A stretch of 64,000 nucleotides of DNA, from the NCBI GenBank assembly GCA_963676865.2, contig CAXXSS010000001.1, positions 3,224,001-3,288,000 of the forward strand, in the 5' to 3' direction. A program made the position numbers and the translations under genes. This stretch comes from JAAYUD01 sp963676865 (lineage in GTDB: Bacteria > Bacteroidota > Bacteroidia > Bacteroidales > Bacteroidaceae). The notes beneath the pieces were generated by a model. The model was not told where the DNA came from, did no database searches, and was given only the letters and a program-made list of their open reading frames with translations. Of the stretch, positions 25,869 through 34,869 are shown in pieces; the first letter of the stretch is position 1; every line of letters begins with the position of its first letter.

Positions 25869-27225
25869 TTATCTCCCAATGTCCTTGTTTTCGACCTCCA
25901 ACACGTTTGATAGCTTCAGACTCTTGTAAACGTATTAAATTATATTTTATTCCACCCAAAGTGGCGTTCTCTATATTTTCAGACAACTCTTTCTGTGTCG
26001 CATTGGGATTGTCTTTTAAATACTTGATCATCCTTTTTTGAAGTTCTGTCTTTTGGATAGTCTTTTGGATAGTCTTTTGGATAGTCTTTTGGATGCTCCC
26101 TGATATTCCTATCTGATACTCTTTGCTAAAATGGAATATAGTCCACAATCCACCGCCATCATACTTAAACTCAGGTTTGGGAGTATTTGCATTTTGGCAG
26201 GCTTCCATAATACGTTCAATGCCTCGTCCCCAAGCTTCTATTTCTCCGGCACGAAAGAATGTATTGGCAATATCCGGATTGTAAGGACGACTACGATGCT
26301 TCCCCAATAGATTATCGATAGTCCAGTCTTCAGGTAGAACTCCACAATTCCAAATTTCCAGCTTATTATCATATACAGCTATCTGAATGGGTGTTGAGGA
26401 TTCGTATGCTTTATGTACCACACCATTTAAGAGAGCTTCACGTAATGCTTCTTGGGGTATAGGTAACGATTCTATACGTTGTATTCCTTCGTAGCTGATT
26501 AAAGCTCTAAGGTATTTTGTAGTAAGCACAGTCAGCGTGGTCTTGATTTGTTGAAACAGATTGCCATGCACCTCATCTTGATATACTAAATTTGCTCCTT
26601 CTTTAAAATAACCAATCTTAATAAAACAACCGGTGATATACTGTTCCGGGTCGGGATGAAACAGTAGTGCGGCTGCTCGCTTTAAGTATTTGCCTTCAAA
26701 AAGGCGTAACTTATCGAGTAAGCCATTGTTGTTGTCCTGTAAGTCGGTCTCGTCCATTCTTCCGCTTCGTTTGGCATATTTACGGAAAAGGTCGAAAGTG
26801 GCATTGTCTAAATCTTCCGTTTTCAGATAGGGTATCGGCACACCGTCCCACGTCTTGCCTTGTTTGCGAAGCATAAAGCGGTCGAGTGCAGCACCTTTCA
26901 ATTCTTGATTGGTTGCCCCACAACGTTGGTAATACTTACCTTTATAACTAATGGGGTAAGGATAAGCCTCCGTCTTAATTTCAAGAGTGTCCTTATTCTC
27001 TTTCTGAGACAGATTGACCTCTACGAGAATACCCATTAGGTCACGTGCCTTATTGGGAATATCTTCCATCAATTTCTTGGAGTCATTCACCCCGCATACA
27101 TCGCCGTTATCTCGTATGCCGATAAAGAGTGAGCCGCCTTGGGCATTGGCAAAACCACATATCCATTTCAGATATTCGTCTCGCCAGCTTTCTTTGAATT
27201 CTATGTTTTGAGTTTCGGTAATCAT
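25855..27225 (-). CDS. AlbA_2/Schlafen-type ATP-binding regulator
   Basis: This 456-residue protein starts with an AlbA_2 domain (NIEFKESWRDEYLKWICGFA, GGSLFIGIRDNGDVCGV). A helicase-associated ATP-binding region (LREALLNGVVHKAYESSTPI, GRGIERIMEACQ) follows, and a C-terminal winged helix (NATQKELSENI, GGIKYNLIRLQE). Between them are four in-frame IQKT repeats encoded by 12-bp tandem DNA repeats. Proteins of this type are often called putative transcriptional regulators and are common in mobile and defence regions. It overlaps the EFR1 gene. The 600 bp upstream (27226-27824) holds no gene. Confidence 0.85.
   Translation of the reverse strand: MITETQNIEFKESWRDEYLKWICGFANAQGGSLFIGIRDNGDVCGVNDSKKLMEDIPNKARDLMGILVEVNLSQKENKDTLEIKTEAYPYPISYKGKYYQRCGATNQELKGAALDRFMLRKQGKTWDGVPIPYLKTEDLDNATFDLFRKYAKRSGRMDETDLQDNNNGLLDKLRLFEGKYLKRAAALLFHPDPEQYITGCFIKIGYFKEGANLVYQDEVHGNLFQQIKTTLTVLTTKYLRALISYEGIQRIESLPIPQEALREALLNGVVHKAYESSTPIQIAVYDNKLEIWNCGVLPEDWTIDNLLGKHRSRPYNPDIANTFFRAGEIEAWGRGIERIMEACQNANTPKPEFKYDGGGLWTIFHFSKEYQIGISGSIQKTIQKTIQKTIQKTELQKRMIKYLKDNPNATQKELSENIENATLGGIKYNLIRLQESEAIKRVGGRKQGHWEINEEN
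26048..26094. repeat. 12-bp tandem repeat inside the AlbA_2 gene
   Basis: Four units of GTCTTTTGGATA (the last partial) begin at 26048, 26060, 26072 and 26084. On the minus strand they encode repeated IQKT. Because 12 is a multiple of 3, copy-number change lengthens or shortens a linker without a frameshift. Confidence 0.9.
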
Positions 27226-27786
27226 CTTTTTTCTTTTTCTCCCAATATTCTAAATCTTTCTTGAAAGATGTGTTACATCCTCTTTTTTCGGTTCAATTTT
27301 ATGGTCACTTAATAAGATGAATGAGCCCGTTATGCTTACTGCTACGCAACTCTTTTAATCTCCCTTTTATAGGATATTTTTGTGCTTAAATACACTTTTA
27401 CCTTGTAAAAATAGACTTTTATTCTGATCATAGCAAATCGCTAAAGGACTTTTTTGTGTAAACACACACTTTTATCTCTTATCTCATAGGTTCCTTTTTT
27501 ATATTGGATTCAAAGAGTGTGCATTTTCGGTGAAATATTGCGATAATCTCCGATTGTATTCAGCAAATACTTGCCATTTGTTGTCTGCGAATTGCTCACA
27601 TTTAATTATTGCGCTTGTCAGATAAAGTGCAAAACAAAAGTCGATTTTTCGTATTTATTCCTGTTTAAAGCCATGAAATAAGATTTCTGAACTTTCAGAA
27701 TTCATTGAAAAACAATGATGAAAAAAAACAAGTAGCGCAGCACGTGTAGTGCAAATTGGGGCTCGAGAAGTTTATTCAATAAAAAA
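27226..27786. other. Intergenic region without a recognised gene
   Basis: About 560 bp of AT-rich DNA between the AlbA_2 start and the tRNA-Lys terminator. ACTTTTA recurs several times around 27385-27475, but no frame, promoter pair or strong hairpin stands out. Confidence 0.5.
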
Positions 27787-27808
27787 AGGGACTCCGCAAT
27801 GGAATCCC
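27781..27808 (-). terminator. Terminator of tRNA-Lys
   Basis: On the minus strand GGGATTCC (27808-27801), a 5-nt loop and GGAGTCCC (27795-27788) are followed by seven T residues. It lies 16 bp past the tRNA 3' end. Confidence 0.75.
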
Positions 27809-27824
27809 TCTATATTTATCTTAG

Positions 27825-27897
27825 TGATCCGCTTGGGGCTCGAACCCAAGACCCCAACATTAAAAGTGTTGTGCTCTACCAGCTGAGCTAGCGGATC
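27825..27897 (-). tRNA. tRNA-Lys (anticodon UUU)
   Basis: The minus strand folds into a complete 73-nt cloverleaf without an encoded CCA. The acceptor arms GATCCGC/GCGGATC pair fully. The D arm is GCTC-AGCTGGTA-GAGC, the anticodon arm CAACA-CTTTTAA-TGTTG gives anticodon TTT, and the T arm is TTGGG-TTCGAGC-CCCAA. It stands alone between accessory genes and the TonB-dependent receptor. Confidence 0.97.
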
Positions 27898-28072
27898 TGC
27901 TTTTCTAAAAGCGGGTGCAAAGGTAAGTCTTTGTTTTAAGAAAAACAACTAATTTAGGATAAATTTATCGTTTATTAATTGTTTGTATTAAAATTCAATT
28001 ACAAACTAAATTTTAACTAAGAAATCTATCAAATTCGTTGGATAATGTTTCCCTATTTAAATTAATATTAAT

Positions 28073-28080
28073 TATCTTTG
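28073..28080 (+). promoter_or_regulatory. -7 box of the TonB-dependent receptor gene
   Basis: TATCTTTG matches TAnnTTTG and lies 67 bp before the start codon. The expected -33 position has only a weak TTTC. Confidence 0.55.
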
Positions 28081-28147
28081 TGCGAAAATAATCAGAGAAA
28101 AGACACAAACTTTTCTTAATATTACTAATTAAAAAATATGTAATCGT

Positions 28148-31100
28148 ATGATTAAAAGAATGTTATTTTTGGCTTTGTCGTTGTTGATTATTTCAACAGC
28201 TGCTATGGCACAGGTGACTACGTCTTCGATGAGTGGAAAGGTTACAAGCAACACTGTGAAAGGGGAACCTATCATTGGAGCTTCTGTTGTTGCTATTCAC
28301 GAACCGTCAGGTACTCGTTATGGTGTAGTTACTAATGTTGATGGTCGTTTTACCATACAAGGTATGCGCGCTGGTGGTCCCTACAGAATAGAAATGTCTT
28401 ATGTAGGTTACCAGAAAGCTATTTTCAAGGATATTAATTTGCAGTTGGGTGATAACTATTCTCTCAGTGCATTCTTGAAAGAATCATCACAAGTGTTGAA
28501 CGAAGTTGTCGTGATCGGTAGGGTTAATGCAAAAATGAAAAGTGATCGTGCCGGTGCTCTTACAAATATTGATCGCGAACAGATGGCCATAATTCCTACG
28601 ATAAGCCGAAGCATGAATGATATTATGCGTTTGACTCCGCAGGGTGGAAATACTGGAAATGGTTTTGCTGTTGGTGGTGGTAACTATCGTCAATCTTATG
28701 TAACGGTTGATGGTGCTGCTTTTAATAATGCTTTCGGTATCGGTTCTAACTTACCTGCCGGAGGTTCTCCTATTTCGTTGGATGCACTAGATCAGATATC
28801 AGTTTCTACAACTCCATTTGATGTTCGTCAGAGTGGTTTCACCGGTGGTGCAATCAATGCAGTGACCAAGAGTGGTAATAATAACTTTTACGCAAGCGCT
28901 TATTCTTATTTCAACAATGTTCACTTGCGTGGTCACAAAGTAGGTGATTATCTTCTGAGTCGTAATCAAGATCACACCTCAGTTTATGGCTTGTCGATAG
29001 GCGGTCCTATTATTAAGAATAAATTGTTCTTCTTTGTGAATGGTGAATACGAAGACAATCTTTCGGCTGGTCCTTCGGGATATTCCGGTACATCAGCGTC
29101 TGGTTCTATTGATTCTGACGGTTGGAACTTGAGTACAGGTACTTTGCATCGTCCTACATCAGATCAGATGAACGTGATCAAAGATTATTTGATGAAGACA
29201 TATAGTTATGATCCGGGCCGCTACGAAAAATATTCTATTAAAACTCCAGCTTATCGTTTGATGGCTCGTTTGGATTGGAATATTAATGCCAATAATAAGG
29301 TGAATTTCCGTTTTTCTCGCACTCACATGAAAAACTCAAATGCTCCTTCTTCTTCGACTTCTCCTATGAAGAATTCATTGATTTATCCGGGATTCGGTAG
29401 TACATATACTAAAGGTATAGGAAGAACATCTAACGCTGCTCTTTATTTTGAAAGTTCTAGTTATATGCAGGAGCAGAATTTTACTTCTTTTGCTACAGAA
29501 TTGAATTCTCGTTTGATGGATGGCGCAATGAATAATACTTTGCGTTTGACTTATTCTTATCAAGATGAACCTCGTACTTATGTAGGTGGTGCTTTCCCCA
29601 CGGTAGATATTTTGGAACAAGGCGCTGTTTACACTAGTTTCGGCCCTGATCCTTTTACAGCAGGTAACTTACGCCAAGTAAAAACTTTCGTTGCAACAGA
29701 CGAATTGACTTATACACTTGGTAAGCACAACTTGTTGGCTGGTATCCAATTTGAGCAGAATAAAGCAGTAAATGGTTTTATGCAAGGTGGTAATGGATAT
29801 TATGTATATTCGTCATGGAGTGATTTTGCTAATGGAGCAGATCCTGCAGCTTTCGGTATCATGTATTCTAATGCTAAGGATAATTCTCAATTTCTTGCTA
29901 CAATGAAATCTCAGCAATATTCATTGTATTTCCAAGATCAAATGAATATATCTGATAATGTGAAGTTGACAGCAGGTCTACGTTTTGAAATGCCTCACTA
30001 TCCTAAACTCGATAACAACTATAACACACCTTTTGCAGCTTTGAAATTTGGAGATAAACAATTTGCTACTGACCAACTTCCGAGCAATAAAATAACTGTT
30101 TCTCCCCGTGTCGGTTTTAACTGGGATTTGACAGGTGAACGTAAATACATCCTTCGTGGTGGTACCGGTTACTTTATCGGTCGCTTACCTTTCGTTTGGT
30201 TAGTATCAGCAGTTGGAAATTCGAACTGTGGACAGACTTCTTATTATTCGAATACCACTGTGCCTGTTAAGTTTCAAACAAATGTAAATAGTATTGTCAA
30301 TACACAAGGTTTCTCGAAAAATCAGACTATTCCACAATCTCCAACTATCATTGATAAGAACTTGAAGATGCCGGCTGTATGGAAGTCATCTTTAGCTTTC
30401 GATGCCAAATTGCCTTACGATATCGACTTCTCGGTAGAAGGTATTTTTAGCAAAGACTTCAATCCAGCTACAATAACCAATGCAGGTTATTATTATGATA
30501 CTACGAAAAATCCGACTATTACTTTGTCGCCTGGTGATGTTCGTAAATCATACAGTGCCTATATGGACTGGATTGATCCTAACTTGAATAAAGCTAACGG
30601 AAAACAAAACGTTTATTATATTACGAATGCCGGTCATAAAGCATACTATTATTCTATTACGACATCGTTGGCAAAGAAATTTGATTTCGGATTGAATCTA
30701 TCTGCTTCTTATACTCACTCTAAAGCAAAATCTTACGGCGACGGTATTGGTGACCAAGTTTCTTCGGCTTACTATACTAACCGTTATTCTGTAAATGGTA
30801 ATAATGATATGGAGACTGGTTATGGTACCTATGTAGCTCCTAACCGTATTGTTGCTACTGCTTCGTACCGCAAGGCTTATGCTAAGCATTTTGCTTCTAC
30901 CATTTCTCTTGTTTATGAAGGTATGAATATGGGTTATGCAGGAGGATATGGCTCTACACGTTATTCATATACAATATCTAGTAATGTTGTAGGTGACTAT
31001 GGATCTAACAACTTGATTTATATTCCTGCATCGAAAGAGGATTTGGCAAAATGGAATTTTGCAGATGCAACAGGATATACTGCAGATGCGCAGCGTCAAG

Positions 31101-31477
31101 ATTTCTGGAATTATATAGAACAAGATTCTTATTTGAAAAAGCACAAAGGCGAATATGCAGAACGCGGTGGTGCGATGATGCCTTGGCACCATCAACTCGA
31201 CTTTAAGTTCTTGCAAGATTTCAACTTCAGATTGAATGGTAAAACAAATACTTTGCAACTTGGTGTTGATATTCGCAATTTACCGAACTTGTTGAATAGC
31301 GATTGGGGTCTTTATAAGACTGTTAATAATATGAATATATTGTCATACGATAGTAAGAAAGGTGCATATAGCTTTCCTATGAGTGGAACAAATAAGCTGA
31401 CATCTACTTATTCGAATTATACGGCTTTTACTTCTACCTATTCTATTCAGTTCAGCATCCGTTATATATTCCATTAA
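28148..31477 (+). CDS. Oar-like TonB-dependent outer-membrane receptor
   Basis: This 1109-residue protein has a signal peptide (LALSLLIISTAAMAQ) and an N-terminal carboxypeptidase-regulatory-like domain (GKVTSNTVKGEPIIGASVVA, then GRFTIQGMRAGGPYRIEMSY). A TonB plug follows (DIMRLTPQGGNTGNGFAVGG, SGFTGGAINAVTKSGNNNF), then a long beta barrel ending in an aromatic strand, SIQFSIRYIFH. It belongs to the Oar-like receptors that lack a SusD partner. It would import a ligand across the outer membrane using TonB energy; the ligand is unknown. A perfect terminator follows, so it is transcribed alone. Confidence 0.92.
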   Translation: MIKRMLFLALSLLIISTAAMAQVTTSSMSGKVTSNTVKGEPIIGASVVAIHEPSGTRYGVVTNVDGRFTIQGMRAGGPYRIEMSYVGYQKAIFKDINLQLGDNYSLSAFLKESSQVLNEVVVIGRVNAKMKSDRAGALTNIDREQMAIIPTISRSMNDIMRLTPQGGNTGNGFAVGGGNYRQSYVTVDGAAFNNAFGIGSNLPAGGSPISLDALDQISVSTTPFDVRQSGFTGGAINAVTKSGNNNFYASAYSYFNNVHLRGHKVGDYLLSRNQDHTSVYGLSIGGPIIKNKLFFFVNGEYEDNLSAGPSGYSGTSASGSIDSDGWNLSTGTLHRPTSDQMNVIKDYLMKTYSYDPGRYEKYSIKTPAYRLMARLDWNINANNKVNFRFSRTHMKNSNAPSSSTSPMKNSLIYPGFGSTYTKGIGRTSNAALYFESSSYMQEQNFTSFATELNSRLMDGAMNNTLRLTYSYQDEPRTYVGGAFPTVDILEQGAVYTSFGPDPFTAGNLRQVKTFVATDELTYTLGKHNLLAGIQFEQNKAVNGFMQGGNGYYVYSSWSDFANGADPAAFGIMYSNAKDNSQFLATMKSQQYSLYFQDQMNISDNVKLTAGLRFEMPHYPKLDNNYNTPFAALKFGDKQFATDQLPSNKITVSPRVGFNWDLTGERKYILRGGTGYFIGRLPFVWLVSAVGNSNCGQTSYYSNTTVPVKFQTNVNSIVNTQGFSKNQTIPQSPTIIDKNLKMPAVWKSSLAFDAKLPYDIDFSVEGIFSKDFNPATITNAGYYYDTTKNPTITLSPGDVRKSYSAYMDWIDPNLNKANGKQNVYYITNAGHKAYYYSITTSLAKKFDFGLNLSASYTHSKAKSYGDGIGDQVSSAYYTNRYSVNGNNDMETGYGTYVAPNRIVATASYRKAYAKHFASTISLVYEGMNMGYAGGYGSTRYSYTISSNVVGDYGSNNLIYIPASKEDLAKWNFADATGYTADAQRQDFWNYIEQDSYLKKHKGEYAERGGAMMPWHHQLDFKFLQDFNFRLNGKTNTLQLGVDIRNLPNLLNSDWGLYKTVNNMNILSYDSKKGAYSFPMSGTNKLTSTYSNYTAFTSTYSIQFSIRYIFH

Positions 31478-31542
31478 TATATAAGAATGTATTGACTAAT
31501 CCTAAATAACTTCTACAGTTATTTAGCAACATACATATTTAT

Positions 31543-31585
31543 CTAAGAGCAGGAAAGCTAGCTTTCCTGCTCTTAGATTTTTTTA
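31543..31585 (+). terminator. Strong terminator after the TonB receptor
   Basis: A perfect 34-bp palindrome (31543-31576) is followed by ATTTTTTTA. It lies 66 bp past the receptor stop codon. From here to 31883 I see only AT-rich DNA and no gene. Confidence 0.9.
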
Positions 31586-31883
31586 TTCATTCTAATTTTT
31601 AGAGTTTTCTGATAGTACATTCCTTTCGAAGTTTTCATGTGACAACACACTTCAATATGTTTAATTTTCAACTAAATTGATATTGCATGGGCATTTATCA
31701 GAACTCAGCACTGCTGTCATTAAAATAATACGATCTGATCCCTTATAAGTGCCTTATTATATAAATTCAATAAATCCAAAAAGCGGGATTTTTAAAAAAA
31801 ACGAATATTACTTGCATAATAAAAAACGAATAGCAATATTTGTAGTAATCAAATTAGAAAAAATAATAAAAGTGTTTAAAACT

Positions 31884-33443
31884 ATGAAAGCTAAATCTTG
31901 TATCATGACTATTTTTATAATAGCATGCTGTTTAACTCTATTGAGTTGTAGTAGAAATGAATCTTGTTTTGAAAACACCACTCCATGTTCTCGTTCTGTT
32001 ATTCCGGACGATTTTGATTGGGAAAATGCAGATTGGATGCCTACTCCTGTTGGTCAATCAAAAATTCCTTCTCCATGGGTAGGGCAAGGAAGTATTGCTT
32101 CTCTTTATGGATTAGATGTGATGAATGATAGAAAGAAAGCGGAAGGTTGGACCTTAATTTATAATTCATTCACTGAAAACACAACTGGTCCCCTAATTAA
32201 TCCTTATTTTATTCTTTATAATAAGTATAGAGGATTGTTGCGCGTCTTTTTATATACAACAACTTCTTTTGTACTACCTTCCACGTATTTGCAAGATGGT
32301 ATATCTATCATTTCTAATCAAAAAACGACAATGTTAAATTTCTTGGGGGAAGAAATTATAGATGCTACTAAAAAGAAAATGAGTTATCAGCAAATGCAGC
32401 CAGCTCCTATTGATGGTAGCATGCCATTAGCCAGCAACAAATGGTATATGATGCAATACGAAATGGCTTATGATCCTAATATTTCTAACATTCCATATGA
32501 TCAGATTCAGTTAAATTGGAATCTTAATTATTATAATGTAGAAAAAATTAATTTAGGTGGAGATATTCAGGGCACCATTAAAGGTACTATAGGTGAAACT
32601 TCGGGAGGAAAAGATTTATTTTCTCCTTTAAAAAGTGCAGTAACTAATACCGCTAAAGGTGTACTAGCCGGTGTTGGACAAGGTGTGATAACTCGCAATA
32701 CCATTAATAGTGAAACTGGTGAAAATACATTAGGATTAAATAAAGATACATTTAAAGCTGTGGCAAGTGGACTTAAAAGTGCTGTCTCTGCTGCTACTGG
32801 CAATTGGGTAGGAGCTGCCGCTGGAATACTTAGTGCTATCATTGGAGGCTCAAAATCAACGGTATTACCTGTTAGCTTAAATATTTCGGCAAAAGTGACA
32901 TTAACTGGAAATGGAACTAATACAGGTTCATTTCCTTCAATGCCGATGTCTTTTTGGGTACCTGGTACGAATGTATCATTTAATGCTGTAGGCTATATTC
33001 CATTGTATAATAAAACACTTGGAATAATTAATTTTATTGGAAAGCCTCAAATAGTATTATCAGTAAAAACAACTACTTGGGAAGTTCCAGACGAACCTTT
33101 TGATCCTGATAGAATGGTAACAGAGTCTGAATCGGAAGCTACTCTTCCTGAAAGTATTGACTATTCTAAGTACTTATTAATCAACCCTGAGGTAAGGAAG
33201 ATAGCTAATGTTGAAATATTGAAGCAGGATTTAATTGCTAAAGATACCGTTAATAATAAAATATATGTAAATCCTGATAGTTTTACTGCTTATTATTCTG
33301 GGGTAGCATATCATGAATCAATGGATTTTCCAAAATTAATATTTGGTGTACGCTTTGCCATCAAAATAAGTCCATTTGATGGGACTCCATCTTCAGTAAT
33401 CTTTAAGACTTTCTTATTAGAGGATAAATGGATAAATCAATAA
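31884..33443 (+). CDS. Unrecognised lipoprotein with Gly/Ala-rich central segment
   Basis: The start at 31884 (MKAKSCIMTI) gives a signal peptide with lipobox LTLLSC, so the ~519-residue product is probably surface-anchored or periplasmic. I do not recognise a family. The N-terminal half has WMPTPVGQSKIPSPWVGQGS and aromatic stretches. The centre (about residues 230-335) is rich in Gly, Ala, Thr and Ser with a glycine-zipper-like AATGNWVGAAAGILSAIIGG. The C-terminal third looks beta-rich (SLNISAKVTLTGNGTNTGSF). The long hydrophobic Gly-rich part could insert in a membrane, as in some pore-formers, but nothing proves it. Confidence 0.7.
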   Translation: MKAKSCIMTIFIIACCLTLLSCSRNESCFENTTPCSRSVIPDDFDWENADWMPTPVGQSKIPSPWVGQGSIASLYGLDVMNDRKKAEGWTLIYNSFTENTTGPLINPYFILYNKYRGLLRVFLYTTTSFVLPSTYLQDGISIISNQKTTMLNFLGEEIIDATKKKMSYQQMQPAPIDGSMPLASNKWYMMQYEMAYDPNISNIPYDQIQLNWNLNYYNVEKINLGGDIQGTIKGTIGETSGGKDLFSPLKSAVTNTAKGVLAGVGQGVITRNTINSETGENTLGLNKDTFKAVASGLKSAVSAATGNWVGAAAGILSAIIGGSKSTVLPVSLNISAKVTLTGNGTNTGSFPSMPMSFWVPGTNVSFNAVGYIPLYNKTLGIINFIGKPQIVLSVKTTTWEVPDEPFDPDRMVTESESEATLPESIDYSKYLLINPEVRKIANVEILKQDLIAKDTVNNKIYVNPDSFTAYYSGVAYHESMDFPKLIFGVRFAIKISPFDGTPSSVIFKTFLLEDKWINQ

Positions 33444-33445
33444 AT

Positions 33446-33476
33446 AAAAAAGGTGACCAAATTGGTCACCTTTTTT
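33446..33476. terminator. Perfect palindromic terminator
   Basis: Arms of 15 bp (33446-33460 and 33462-33476) around a single base, with A-run and T-run ends, directly follow the lipoprotein stop. It can also act for ribE, which converges on it. Confidence 0.85.
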
Positions 33477-33587
33477 ATTTATTGATTATATGATAATATA
33501 CCTTGTTAATTGAACTTATCTAAATGGATTTGTTTATTCGTTGCTTGGATAAATCAATTGTACATTGTTACCTGGCAGGAATAATCG

Positions 33588-34193
33588 CTATTCAGACAAG
33601 TTCATGATACGGCTGATGTACTTTCCTATAATATCGAATTCAATATTTACTCGTGTTCCCCTTTTGATGGAGTGGAAGTTGGTGTGTTCGAAAGTATAAG
33701 GGATAATAGCCACTTGAAAGGTGTCTTTTGTAGGATTGCACACCGTGAGGCTTACTCCGTTTACTGTTACTGAGCCTTTATCGACTGTAAGGTAACCATG
33801 TTGAGCCATGGCTTTGTCAAATGGATATTTGAAAGTAAAGTAATAGCTTCCGTCGGCGTCTGTGATATCAACACATTCTGCTGTTTCGTCAACATGTCCT
33901 TGTACAATATGTCCATCCAATCGGCCGTTCATTATCATGCTGCGTTCAACGTTTACTTCGTCGCCAACTTGTAAGTCGCCGAGGTTGGAGCGGAGCAATG
34001 TTTCTTGCATGGCTGTTACAGTATATGCATCGTTTGCCTTGTCTACAACCGTGAGGCAAACGCCGTTATGAGAAATACTCTGATCTATTTTGAGTTCGTT
34101 CACAAAATCGCAATGGAACGTGAAATGGATATTTTCTTGTTCTTTGCGAATAGCCTTTAGAGTGGCTGTACCTTCAATGATTCCAGAAAACAT
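33588..34193 (-). CDS. ribE: Riboflavin synthase alpha chain
   Basis: The enzyme dismutates two molecules of 6,7-dimethyl-8-ribityllumazine into riboflavin. The 201-residue protein shows the internal duplication of the family: MFSGIIEGTA with ISHNGVCLTVV in the first barrel and HIVQGHVDETA with VTVNGVSLTVC in the second, followed by a trimerising C-terminal helix. Length is normal. It stands alone here without other rib genes. On the minus strand a TATATTTG -7 box is at 34254-34261. No FMN riboswitch is apparent in the ~60-nt leader. Confidence 0.96.
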   Translation of the reverse strand: MFSGIIEGTATLKAIRKEQENIHFTFHCDFVNELKIDQSISHNGVCLTVVDKANDAYTVTAMQETLLRSNLGDLQVGDEVNVERSMIMNGRLDGHIVQGHVDETAECVDITDADGSYYFTFKYPFDKAMAQHGYLTVDKGSVTVNGVSLTVCNPTKDTFQVAIIPYTFEHTNFHSIKRGTRVNIEFDIIGKYISRIMNLSE

Positions 34194-34492
34194 AATGGTT
34201 TGCTATTTTTAAGTTGTTAAATTATAATTAATCAATTGCCGTCAAAGATGGAGCAAATATACAATAAAAAAATGATTCATCAGTAAAAGTTCGGGAACTA
34301 AGCATTTTCAGAACGTTTTCTCATGTGAACATAGGGAACGATACTGATACTTTTTTATCTAAGCATCAGCTACAGCACCATGTAGAGCAGTATTTACGTA
34401 TTCAGTTCACCAGTAGAATACAAATAGAATAAGGAAGGCACATAAAGAACAATTGACATGTACTGAATAAGTTGACACAAACTTATTCAAAA

Positions 34493-34861
34493 ATGAGAAA
34501 TAATAAGAAGATTGACGATCACATTCGTCTAGAGATTTTAAACTCTTACCTTCATGGAAGCAAGGGTAAGTATACCCTTGAAAAAGAAAATGGTATATCC
34601 AGAGGTTCAATTCGGAATTGGCTTCGTATCTTTGGGCTTGAAGACAAACCATTCCCATTAAATATGAAGGATCAAGCTGTAACAACCGGAACAGAGGATG
34701 TCTCTTCAGAAAAAGACATCACCTCTTTGAAAGTGCGCATTAAGGAATTGGAATCTGAGCTGAAGCGTGCAGAGATGGCCCGTGACGTTTATGATTGCAT
34801 GATTGACCTGGCTGAAGAGAAGTATCACATCAAGGTACGAAAAAACTCCGATGTCAAGTAG
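34493..34861 (+). CDS. IS3-family transposase OrfA
   Basis: OrfA provides the DNA-binding part of the transposase. The 122-residue product has a helix-turn-helix (ILNSYLHGSKGKYTLEKENG, then SRGSIRNWLRIFGL) and a C-terminal leucine-zipper-like coiled coil (LKVRIKELESELKRAEMARD). Near its end the bases A-AAA-AAC (34840-34846) lie in the correct phase for -1 slippage into OrfB, giving the OrfAB transposase. The ATG at 34493 is preferred to a TTG at 34472. Confidence 0.88.
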   Translation: MRNNKKIDDHIRLEILNSYLHGSKGKYTLEKENGISRGSIRNWLRIFGLEDKPFPLNMKDQAVTTGTEDVSSEKDITSLKVRIKELESELKRAEMARDVYDCMIDLAEEKYHIKVRKNSDVK

Positions 34862-34869
34862 TAGGTTGC

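Noticed and set aside
26048..26094. Phase-variation on/off switch
   Set aside because: The unit is 12 bp, so gain or loss keeps the reading frame; only linker length can change.
34407..34685. 92-codon minus-strand frame across the IS3 left end
   Set aside because: It crosses the insertion junction between two unrelated sequences and so cannot be an old gene.
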